This document shows positions 14,900 through 22,123 of a stretch of DNA of 23,240 nucleotides, piece by piece. Positions within the stretch are counted from its first letter, which is position 1, and every line of letters starts with the position of its first letter. The notes below the pieces were generated by a model. That model worked only from the letters and a program-made list of their open reading frames with translations. It ran no database searches and had not been told where the DNA came from. Origin of the DNA: an uncultured Fusicatenibacter sp. Its GTDB lineage: Bacteria > Bacillota > Clostridia > Lachnospirales > Lachnospiraceae. A program made the translations under genes and the position numbers. The stretch lies in contig CABUPZ010000035.1 of the NCBI GenBank assembly GCA_902493585.1, positions 1 through 23,240 of the forward strand, read 5' to 3'.

Positions 14900-16971
14900 A
14901 AGAGCGTATCAAGAACCTAAGAAAATTTTTCGTGGAAGACCACGGACATCACACCTGCAGAAAGGCTCCTTCCGATGAGTTTTTTCTGGCACGTGAATTT
15001 GAAAAGGAAGGGCTCCCAGATACAAAACGGGCAGTCAGACGCCTGGTGTATATGCTGAACAAGGAAACTCCCACATTCTTCCCAGGCCAAACGATTGCAT
15101 TTGTTCGTACCACCCCAACCCTTCAGGCTCTTTACACTGCAGAAGAAAAAAACGAACTGACTCGTCATCATCGTCTTCATGAATCTGGCGAACTGTCCAA
15201 TATCTGTGTAGACTATAGCCGCTTTCTTTCCGCAGGCTTTACCGGAATGCGCCACATTGTGGAAAATCAGATTCAGAATTTCCTTTCCCAGGAAAAGTTT
15301 TTCGAAGTGGATTATCTGAACGGAGAACTGGAAATCCTTGACGCCCTGACAGACCTGATTCTGCGCTACATCCAGGCGGCCGAAACACAGGGACTGACGG
15401 AAATCGCACAGTGTCTTTCCCGTCTGCTGACTGATGCACCTCATACGCTCCATGATGCCCTGCAAATGCAGCGGATTCTTCATTTTACTATGTGGATCAG
15501 CGGCAGCTACCATAACACATTGGGACGTTTTGATCAATATATGTTCCCCTATTTTCAAGCGGATCTAAAGAGCGGACGACTGACCCAGGAAACCGCACTG
15601 GAACTTCTGGAGGAATATTTTCTCACCTTTAACATTGACAGCGATCTCTATCCTGGCATGCAGCAGGGCGACAATGGTCAAAGCATGGTGCTCGGCGGCC
15701 TCACGCCAGACGGGGAAGACGGCTTCAATCTGCTTTCCGAACTCTGTCTGCAGGCAAGCCTTGAGCTTAAACTCATCGATCCAAAAATCAACCTTCGTGT
15801 GAGCAAGAACACCCCTCTTTCCATCTACGAGCTTGGAACCATGCTCACCAAACAAGGACTTGGTTTTCCTCAGTATTCCAATGATGATGTGGTGATTGCC
15901 GGGCTTGAGAAGTTGGGATACAGGACAGAAGACGCAAGAAATTATGCAGCTGCAGCCTGTTGGGAGTTCATTATTCCCGGAAAAGGCATGGAAATCCCCA
16001 ATATCGACGCTCTCTGTTTTGCTACCATCGTACGTGATGTCATCGTTCGGGTCCTTCCCAAGGCGCCTGACTATGAAACTCTCTGGGAACAAGTGAAGGC
16101 AGAAATCCTTCGTCAGACAGACCAGATGTGCCGGAGCACAGAGAATCTTTATATTTATCCATCTCCGTTCCTGTCGCTGATGATGGATGGCTGTGTAGAA
16201 AACGGAAGAGACATATCACTTGGAGGCATTTACAATAACTATGGCTTCCACGGCGCAGGCCTTTCTACAGCGGCAGACTCCTTAGCAGCCGTGAAGAAAT
16301 ACATCTTCGACACCAAAGAAGTGTCTCGCGAAGAGCTTCTGGATGCCATGGAAAAAGATTTTGAAGGTCACGATCACCTGCTTCATCTTCTGCGATACGA
16401 AGCTCCTAAAATGGGAAACAACGATCCCCTGGCAGATTCCATTGCCTCCGACCTTCTGCACACCTTCTCCGATTCTCTGAAAGGACGCAGAAATGAAAGG
16501 GGCGGCTGTTTCCGCGCAGGAACCGGTTCGGCTATGTACTACCTTTGGTTTTCCCGCGATCTCGGCGCAACACCTGATGGACGCCGTGCAGGAGAAGGCT
16601 TTGCCTGCAACTATTCTCCCAGTCTGTTCGCACGAAACAAAGGACCAGTGTCCATTGTTAAGTCCTTCACCAAACCGGACTTGAGCGAAGTCATCAACGG
16701 AGGACCTCTGACACTGGAACTTCATGATACCTTATTCCGCAATGAAGAAAGTATCTCCAAGGTTGCGGCTCTTGTCAAGTCCTTTGTGGATCTGGGCGGT
16801 CATCAGCTTCAGCTCAACTCTGTCAACAGAGACACCTTGTTGAATGCTCAGAAACATCCGGAAGAATACCGGAACCTGATTGTGCGCGTCTGGGGATGGA
16901 GCGGTTATTTCGTAGAACTGGATAAAGATTACCAGGATCACATTATAAAGCGTGCAGAATTGAGTCTTTAA
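14896..16971 (+). CDS. Glycyl radical enzyme of unknown reaction (PFL-like superfamily)
   Basis: At 691 residues this is shorter than pyruvate formate-lyase (about 760), glycerol dehydratase (about 790) or choline lyase (about 840). The radical glycine is G667 in RVWGWSGYFVEL, 25 residues from the end, as expected. The active-site cysteine is C355 in YAAAACWEFIIPG, followed two residues later by E357. Cys-X-Glu is the pattern of eliminases such as glycerol dehydratase and CutC (there GCVEP); pyruvate formate-lyase has Cys-Cys. So a dehydratase or other C-X lyase is more likely than a formate-lyase. Trp on both sides of the radical Gly and Cys-Trp-Glu are unlike the well-known members. The Cys-to-Gly spacing (312) is normal, so the shortness is in the N-terminal half. 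AAGGAG precedes the start. No microcompartment genes or targeting extension were seen. Confidence 0.93.
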   Translation: MKERIKNLRKFFVEDHGHHTCRKAPSDEFFLAREFEKEGLPDTKRAVRRLVYMLNKETPTFFPGQTIAFVRTTPTLQALYTAEEKNELTRHHRLHESGELSNICVDYSRFLSAGFTGMRHIVENQIQNFLSQEKFFEVDYLNGELEILDALTDLILRYIQAAETQGLTEIAQCLSRLLTDAPHTLHDALQMQRILHFTMWISGSYHNTLGRFDQYMFPYFQADLKSGRLTQETALELLEEYFLTFNIDSDLYPGMQQGDNGQSMVLGGLTPDGEDGFNLLSELCLQASLELKLIDPKINLRVSKNTPLSIYELGTMLTKQGLGFPQYSNDDVVIAGLEKLGYRTEDARNYAAAACWEFIIPGKGMEIPNIDALCFATIVRDVIVRVLPKAPDYETLWEQVKAEILRQTDQMCRSTENLYIYPSPFLSLMMDGCVENGRDISLGGIYNNYGFHGAGLSTAADSLAAVKKYIFDTKEVSREELLDAMEKDFEGHDHLLHLLRYEAPKMGNNDPLADSIASDLLHTFSDSLKGRRNERGGCFRAGTGSAMYYLWFSRDLGATPDGRRAGEGFACNYSPSLFARNKGPVSIVKSFTKPDLSEVINGGPLTLELHDTLFRNEESISKVAALVKSFVDLGGHQLQLNSVNRDTLLNAQKHPEEYRNLIVRVWGWSGYFVELDKDYQDHIIKRAELSL

Positions 16972-16986
16972 ATGAAATCATAAACG

Positions 16987-17041
16987 AAACAGTGAGGGGC
17001 TGTTGCCTGAATTATATTTTCAGGACAGCTCCTCACTGTTT
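16987..17041 (+). terminator. Terminator hairpin after the glycyl radical operon
   Basis: AAACAGTGAGG at 16987-16997 pairs with CCTCACTGTTT at 17031-17041. Further inner pairing (GCTGT with ACAGC, CCTGAA with TTCAGG) makes a long stem that begins 16 bp after the stop codon. A-rich left and T-rich right edges let it act in both directions. The end of the minus-strand remnant at 17033-17158 falls inside it. Confidence 0.85.
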
Positions 17042-17158
17042 CTTTGCAAAAAAGGTAATTGCTGATACTTCTGAAATACTGCTGTCCGCATCATAAGCTT
17101 TTACACGAACCCGAACAGTGTCCGCCCATGTCAATGTCTGACCGACACTTCCGTCATG
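17033..17158 (-). pseudogene. Possible C-terminal remnant of a fibronectin-III or Ig-like domain protein
   Basis: On the minus strand an open stretch of about 41 codons, without a start codon, reads DGSVGQTLTWADTVRVRVKA and then YDADSSISEVSAITF before AKKQ and a TGA. Alternating hydrophobic residues around VRVRVKAYD and the closing SEVSAITF resemble the last strands of a fibronectin type III or Ig-like domain of a surface protein. It stops being open at 17159, and the region to the right up to the next gene shows no continuation. If real, it is the tail of a lost gene; a chance open frame cannot be excluded. The rest of the 307-bp gap (17161-17278) shows only the next gene's AGGAGG. Confidence 0.35.
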
Positions 17159-17278
17159 TCATCAGGGACCCCCTCCCATTGCAAAGCGAGTTTTTCTTTA
17201 TCTTTTCTTCCAAACGTAGTACACTAAAACTGAAAAAATTTTCTATTCACCAAACCATACAGAACCAGGAGGATCCAC

Positions 17279-18736
17279 ATGACAAATTTTTCCACGCTTC
17301 TCTCCAGTTTTATAGAAGATAAAAACATCCAGATTTACCCCCTGACCCAATACTGCAGCCTGGACCGTTCGACGATGTACAAATATATCAACGGCAAACG
17401 CCTCCCTCCCAAACAGGATCTGGTGGAGCGGATTGCCGATTACATGCGTCTGTCCCCGTCGGAACACGACGAGCTTCTGACCGCATGGAAAATTGCGCAG
17501 ATCGGGGAAGAGGATTACTATAGCCGCAAAAATGTTGAAGATTTCATTCTGAATTTCCCGGATATTTCTAAAATAGATCCGTTGATCCTGTCCTCTTTTT
17601 CAGGCTCCATCGGAAACGACAGTTCTGATGCTGTGGCCGGCTGCCAGGCGCTCCCTTCGCAGACAGCGGTCAACAATTCCGTCAGCCGGATCATTCTGAG
17701 CGAAGCAGAAAAAGAAAACGGCCGCCTGGCGCTTCTGCTCCAGCCGGACAACGACTACCTGTTTCACTTTCTCACCAGTCTCGGCGAGTCTGAATGCACG
17801 CTCAGTATTGAACAGATTTTATGTCTGAATAATTCCAGCCAGCTGAACAAGAACAACCAGTCTCTGAATCTTCTGTACCTTCAGAACGTGCTGCCCCTCT
17901 ACATCCGCACGCTGGATTACAATATTTACTACTATTATGACAATGTTGGATCTCATTTTTCCAGCTTTAACGGACTATCCTGTCTGATCCTGACCAGTGA
18001 ATCCGCCATCGCCTGCACCTCCGATTACCGCACAGGCATCTTTTATTCCCAGCCGGAAACCGTTGGACTGCTCTGGGAATTATTTCGCGGATATAAAGAA
18101 AAATGTTCGCTTCTGTTTCACCCGATCAGTTCCGTTACCGAAGAATTAAATATGCTGCAGACGTTTGGTCAGAGTACAGAAATCAATTATTCCATCCAGC
18201 CGGAACCCTGCCTTATGCCTTTTATCACACCGGATCTGGTGGAAAAATATGTGCGCACCGATCTTCCGGACCGCGAGTCCCTGATACCCATGCTGAATCA
18301 TTTTCTGTCACTTCAAAAGAAAGCCATCCTTTCCGATCATTTTCATGTTTATCACACACTGAAAGGGATCCGTTCCTTTCTGGAAACCGGGAAGATTTAT
18401 GAAATCCCCGAGGGACTCTGCATTCCATTTTCACCGGAAGACAGAAAGCTTCTCGTGTCACGCCTGCTGCAGAATCCGGAAAAAAATTATCAGCTTCTGC
18501 GCGGGCCACTGCAGCATCTGCCGCACAACTTTCACCTGTATGTCTCGCCTTCCGGCGGCTATCTGCTGTTCACCAACCGGCTGAATCAGACGGTCTACCT
18601 CCTGTTTGAGGAACCCGGCCTTCTTGCAGCGTTTTTGGACTACCTGAATCATCTTGATGTAAGCTATCTGTACACTTACGAACAAATGCAGACTCTGATC
18701 CAGGAACTGATCCAGAGAGGAGAGAAACAATCATGA
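17279..18736 (+). CDS. Uncharacterised helix-turn-helix protein, first of a tandem pair
   Basis: This 485-residue protein is probably a cytoplasmic transcription regulator; I see no membrane segment or signal peptide. The first 75 residues look like an XRE/Cro-type helix-turn-helix: LTQYCSLDRSTMYKYINGKR is followed by PPKQDLVERIADYMRLSPSE. A short region (SRKNVEDFILNFPDIS) and a variable linker lead to a large C-terminal domain from about residue 130. Its best conserved segment is LDYNIYYYYDNVGSHFSSFN then GLSCLILTSESAIACTSDY near 215-260. I do not recognise this domain. The phrase 'lets a ligand be read by a large sensing domain' would fit but is a guess. AGGAGG lies 6 bp before the ATG. The stop overlaps the start of its paralogue by 4 bp. 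It follows the glycyl radical operon on the same strand after a terminator, so a link is possible but unproven. Confidence 0.85.
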   Translation: MTNFSTLLSSFIEDKNIQIYPLTQYCSLDRSTMYKYINGKRLPPKQDLVERIADYMRLSPSEHDELLTAWKIAQIGEEDYYSRKNVEDFILNFPDISKIDPLILSSFSGSIGNDSSDAVAGCQALPSQTAVNNSVSRIILSEAEKENGRLALLLQPDNDYLFHFLTSLGESECTLSIEQILCLNNSSQLNKNNQSLNLLYLQNVLPLYIRTLDYNIYYYYDNVGSHFSSFNGLSCLILTSESAIACTSDYRTGIFYSQPETVGLLWELFRGYKEKCSLLFHPISSVTEELNMLQTFGQSTEINYSIQPEPCLMPFITPDLVEKYVRTDLPDRESLIPMLNHFLSLQKKAILSDHFHVYHTLKGIRSFLETGKIYEIPEGLCIPFSPEDRKLLVSRLLQNPEKNYQLLRGPLQHLPHNFHLYVSPSGGYLLFTNRLNQTVYLLFEEPGLLAAFLDYLNHLDVSYLYTYEQMQTLIQELIQRGEKQS

Positions 18737-20253
18737 ACACTTTTGCAAGGCTTCTCCATTCCCTTGTTCATCAAAAGGATATTTCCGTATATCCGATGAC
18801 GCAATACTGCGGTATTGACCGCACACTCATGTATAAATATCTGAACGGCAAAGATTACCCCAGGGACCAGGCCATTGTAGACCGAATGGCGGATTTCATG
18901 CGCCTTTCTCCATCGGAAAGCGAAGAACTGCTGACAGCATGGCAGATTGAAAAAATCGGATGGAAAGAATGGAACAGCCGCCGGAATGTAGAAAATTTTC
19001 TTCTGAGTCTCCCTGATATTTCCGGCTTTTCCGGAACATCCCAAACCTCAGGCGGCGCTCCGGCGAAGCAAACCGTCATCACTCCCTCAGCCTCCCACGG
19101 TCTTCGAGCGATTCAGGACACACACAGCCGCCATGCCGACGGTTCCTCTGCCCGCGCCTGTTATCCGGACTGTCGTACGCTGCCGACGCAGACTGCGCTG
19201 AATCATGTCATCAGTCAGGTTATCATGGATGAGATGCAGAAAGAAAATGGCCGGCTCTGCCTGATGCTTCAGCCGGACTACGATTACCTGTTCCATCTTC
19301 TCATGGGACTTGGGGAATATGAACATCAGATTCCTGTCGAGCATATCCTGTGCCTTGAAAATTCCTCCCAGTCAGACAGGAATTTCCACGACCATAACAT
19401 GGTTGCTCTCAGGAAAATCCTTCCGCTGTATATCCGTGCACTGGACTACAACGTATACTATTATTATGATGCAGTGGAATCACATTTTTCCAACCTGAAC
19501 GGGCTCTCCTGCCTGATCCTGACCAGTTCCTGCGCGATCACCTGTACTTCCGATTTCCAGTCCGGGATCCTGTACGGAAAACCGGAGATCGTCCGGATGC
19601 TCCAGAAGCACTTTGACGCCTGCCGCGAAAAATGTTCCCCTTTCTTCTCTCCGATCCACTCGATTGAAGACACCTGCGAGATGATCCTGAAATTTTTCTC
19701 CGAAAATGACGAGTATTATTCTCTGCAGCCGGAGCCCTGCATTATCCCGTTTTTGACTCCCGACCTGGTAGAGCGGAGCATTCGTTCCGATCTCCCCGGA
19801 CGCGCCGGACTGATCTCTTTGCTGAACGACTTTCTCAGGCGCCGGAAGGACAGTGTTTTCACCAAAAACTACCATATTTTTCACACGGCTTCGGGGCTCC
19901 GCCGCTTTATGGAAACAGGGAGAAGCTATGAAATACCGGAGGATCTTTATCTTCCATTTTCCCCGGAAGACCGAAAGCTGCTGCTGTACCGGCTCAGTCC
20001 GTTTTTTCCTGAGCGGTATCATCTCCTGCGCGGTCCTCTGGAAAACCTTCCTCAGAATTTCCACCTGTGTGCAAACGCATCCAATGGATATATGATGTTC
20101 ACAAACCGAAAAAAGGAAACCATCTACCTGCTCTTTACAGAGCCTGGTCTCCTTACCTCCTTCATTGACTATCTCAAAAGCCTGGATGAAAAACATCTGT
20201 ACACTGGTGAGGAATGTCACCGCCTGATGGAAGAGCTCTTAGAGCGTGTTTGA
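18733..20253 (+). CDS. Uncharacterised helix-turn-helix protein, second of a tandem pair
   Basis: This 506-residue paralogue of the preceding protein is roughly half identical to it by eye along the whole length. The N-terminal helix-turn-helix reads MTQYCGIDRTLMYKYLNGKD and then ADFMRLSPSESEELLTAW. The recognition helix residues differ (DRTLMYKY against DRSTMYKY), so the two may prefer different DNA sites. The linker after PDIS is about 25 residues longer here and rich in Ser, Ala and His. The C-terminal domain keeps ALDYNVYYYYDAVESHFSNL and NGLSCLILTS, then LQPEPCIIPFLTPDLVERS and EIPEDLYLPFSPEDRKLL. GGAGAG in the preceding gene's end serves as ribosome binding site, and the ATGA overlap couples translation, suggesting that the two proteins are needed in similar amounts, perhaps as a heteromer. 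The function is unknown. Confidence 0.85.
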   Translation: MNTFARLLHSLVHQKDISVYPMTQYCGIDRTLMYKYLNGKDYPRDQAIVDRMADFMRLSPSESEELLTAWQIEKIGWKEWNSRRNVENFLLSLPDISGFSGTSQTSGGAPAKQTVITPSASHGLRAIQDTHSRHADGSSARACYPDCRTLPTQTALNHVISQVIMDEMQKENGRLCLMLQPDYDYLFHLLMGLGEYEHQIPVEHILCLENSSQSDRNFHDHNMVALRKILPLYIRALDYNVYYYYDAVESHFSNLNGLSCLILTSSCAITCTSDFQSGILYGKPEIVRMLQKHFDACREKCSPFFSPIHSIEDTCEMILKFFSENDEYYSLQPEPCIIPFLTPDLVERSIRSDLPGRAGLISLLNDFLRRRKDSVFTKNYHIFHTASGLRRFMETGRSYEIPEDLYLPFSPEDRKLLLYRLSPFFPERYHLLRGPLENLPQNFHLCANASNGYMMFTNRKKETIYLLFTEPGLLTSFIDYLKSLDEKHLYTGEECHRLMEELLERV

Positions 20254-20263
20254 AAATCGACAA

Positions 20264-20336
20264 AAAAACTCAGCCGAAGCGGCTGCCGGCATCTGCATGA
20301 TCCGCAGAGCCCTGCAGCCATTCCGGCTGAGTTTTT
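20264..20336. terminator. Bidirectional terminator between convergent genes
   Basis: AAAAACTCAGCCG (20264-20276) pairs with CGGCTGAGTTTTT (20324-20336). Inside, GGCTGC (20281-20286) pairs with GCAGCC (20314-20319). A-tract and T-tract flanks allow it to end transcripts from both the helix-turn-helix pair on the plus strand and the CstA gene on the minus strand, which are only 101 bp apart. Confidence 0.9.
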
Positions 20337-20354
20337 CTGTAATTTCTTTTTATT

Positions 20355-21851
20355 CTATTTTTTCTTTCCTTTGTACGCCTGGCTTTCCTTCTTCGCCGCC
20401 GCACGCTTTCTGCCGTACCAGATGATCACACCGGTATAAGCCGCCGCCGCGCATACGCCGATCACATAAGCGCCTGTCCACGGGATATTGAATCCGATCT
20501 TCGCATTCATAATATAGGTAACAGTGATAAACGTATACCATGCGCCCGGGATCAACGGCATCCATACAAACTTCGCCCTTCCATTTTCAAACATCCAGAC
20601 AGAGATGGCAAGGAACGCAAACAGAGACAGTGCCTGATTGGACCACGCAAAATATCTCCACAGGATATTGAATCCGTTGGCATTCATCTTCGCAAAAACA
20701 AGAATCACTGCAACCAGGGCAAAGATAACTCCAGCCAGAGTCAGTCTCTTTCTGATCGAAGTCTGGTCAATATGAAAAGCATCCGCAACCGCAAGACGCA
20801 GAGAACGCAGCGCCGTATCACCGGATGTAATCGGAAGTACGATAATTCCTACCAGAGCAATAATACCGCCGACCGGACCCAGGATATTCTTACATACAAC
20901 ACCGATCGTCGCTGTCGCCAGAGAAGCATCCGCTGCCTGCAGACCCAGGTTATAAACACCCATAGCTCCTGCTGCCCATACCATAGCGATGAACCCTTCC
21001 AGAACCATCATATTATAGAAGGTCATACGTCCCTGACGTTCGCTCTTCATCGTTCTGGAAATGATTGCTGTCTGTGTGGAATGGAATCCGGAAAGGATAC
21101 CGCAGGCTACCGTGATAAAGAATACCGGGATAAAATGATTGGCTTCAAAATAATCGCCGTAAGAAACCAGCGCGCCGTTCCAGTTATCCCACACTTCGAT
21201 CAGCGGATATCCATGAACAAACAAACCAATGAAAACGCCGACTGCAGAAAACAGCAGGATGGCTCCAAATACAGGATAAATCCGGCCGATGATCTTATCG
21301 ATCGGGAATATTGTAGCCACCAGATAATACACAAAGATCACACCATAGATCACCCAGGTGGAAACCGAAGTCGCCTTGCCGTCAAAGCCAAATACCTGTG
21401 TCGCAGCAATGTCGCCCGGTGTATAGATAAACACCGCTCCCACCAGAAGAAGCAGAAGGCTGCAGAAAATCTGATAAAAGGTATAGACGCCTTTGTTGCT
21501 GTACTTGCGGATCATATCCGGCATCTGCGTTCCGCCGTCACGCAGGCAGATCATTCCGGAAAAATAGTCATGCATGGCACCGCCGATGATGTTTCCGATC
21601 GGAATCGTAAGAAAGGCGATCGGTCCAAACAGAATTCCCTGAATCGGTCCAAGGATGGGTCCGGTTCCGGCAATGTTCAGCAGGTTGATCAGACTATTCT
21701 TCCATTCCCTCATCGGCACATAATCCACGCCGTCCTGTTTCGTGTAAGCCGGTGTCTTTCTGTCGTCCGGTTTGAATACATGCTCACAGAATCTTCCATA
21801 AAGCATAGCGCCGACGAGCAGAATCACAAGTCCTGCAATAAAAGTGATCAT
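20355..21851 (-). CDS. cstA: CstA-family transporter (carbon starvation/pyruvate or peptide uptake)
   Basis: This 498-residue integral membrane protein has more than ten hydrophobic segments and the CstA signature near the N-terminus: NLLNIAGTGPILGPIQGILF then GPIAFLTIPIGNIIGGAMHD and YFSGMICLRDGG. Further family segments are GVFIGLFVHG, CGILSGFHSTQTAIISRTMK and PITSGDTALRSLRLAVADAF. Enteric CstA and BtsT are about 700 residues; this shorter form is common in Firmicutes. Characterised relatives take up pyruvate or peptides, so the substrate here is open. GGGGGAG precedes the ATG, and the gene has its own promoter (21884-21912) and a shared terminator. It appears monocistronic. No LytS/LytT-type or BtsS/BtsR-type regulator gene adjoins it. 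A pyruvate role could link it to fermentation, but the position beside the helix-turn-helix pair is convergent and gives no operon evidence. Confidence 0.9.
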   Translation of the reverse strand: MITFIAGLVILLVGAMLYGRFCEHVFKPDDRKTPAYTKQDGVDYVPMREWKNSLINLLNIAGTGPILGPIQGILFGPIAFLTIPIGNIIGGAMHDYFSGMICLRDGGTQMPDMIRKYSNKGVYTFYQIFCSLLLLLVGAVFIYTPGDIAATQVFGFDGKATSVSTWVIYGVIFVYYLVATIFPIDKIIGRIYPVFGAILLFSAVGVFIGLFVHGYPLIEVWDNWNGALVSYGDYFEANHFIPVFFITVACGILSGFHSTQTAIISRTMKSERQGRMTFYNMMVLEGFIAMVWAAGAMGVYNLGLQAADASLATATIGVVCKNILGPVGGIIALVGIIVLPITSGDTALRSLRLAVADAFHIDQTSIRKRLTLAGVIFALVAVILVFAKMNANGFNILWRYFAWSNQALSLFAFLAISVWMFENGRAKFVWMPLIPGAWYTFITVTYIMNAKIGFNIPWTGAYVIGVCAAAAYTGVIIWYGRKRAAAKKESQAYKGKKK

Positions 21852-21883
21852 AACAAATCTCCCCCTCTTCCAAATGATATCTC

Positions 21884-21912
21884 ATTATAGCACTGCCGCG
21901 TTAAATTGTAAA
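21884..21912 (-). promoter_or_regulatory. Predicted promoter of the CstA-family gene
   Basis: On the minus strand TTTACA (21907-21912), a 17-bp spacer and a perfect TATAAT (21884-21889) end about 33 bp before the ATG at 21851, so the leader is short. The rest of the gap to 22072 is AT-rich. It holds one imperfect hairpin (CCGGATTTTCC at 22018-22028 with GGAAATCCGG at 22038-22047) that lies upstream of this promoter and has no clear role. Confidence 0.8.
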
Positions 21913-22072
21913 TATTTCTTACTTTTACTATTTTTACAATTATTTTTAATGTTTTATGTATAAAACGTAGAAATTTTTGTTTTCGTTTTCCGAGTATACA
22001 ATTTTTTGAAGGATTTCCCGGATTTTCCCGTCAGACTGGAAATCCGGTCCGACCGCTTCTATCGCATAATAC

Positions 22073-22119
22073 AAAAAACCGGAGCGCCGTATTTCCCTGA
22101 GGAAACACAACACTCCGGT
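22073..22119 (-). terminator. Intrinsic terminator after the methionyl-tRNA synthetase gene
   Basis: On the minus strand ACCGGAG pairs with CTCCGGT, with an inner TTTCC/GGAAA pair, and is followed directly by TTTTTT. It begins 5 bp after the stop codon of the synthetase gene, a classical rho-independent arrangement. Confidence 0.9.
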
Positions 22120-22123
22120 GTTA

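Noticed and set aside
14896..16971. Annotation as pyruvate formate-lyase
   Set aside because: Pyruvate formate-lyase needs two adjacent active-site cysteines; here there is a single Cys followed by Trp and Glu, and the activase has the extra ferredoxin-like insert.
17059..17322. An 87-residue open frame on the plus strand
   Set aside because: It has no recognisable composition or ribosome binding site and overlaps the well-supported start at 17279, which has an AGGAGG.
17279..20253. A toxin-antitoxin or phage immunity pair
   Set aside because: The two proteins are paralogues of similar size with the same domain order, with no small toxin, nuclease or membrane motif and no phage genes nearby.
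22018..22047. A riboswitch or leader RNA for the CstA-family gene
   Set aside because: The hairpin lies more than 100 bp upstream of a good promoter for that gene, so it is not in its transcript.
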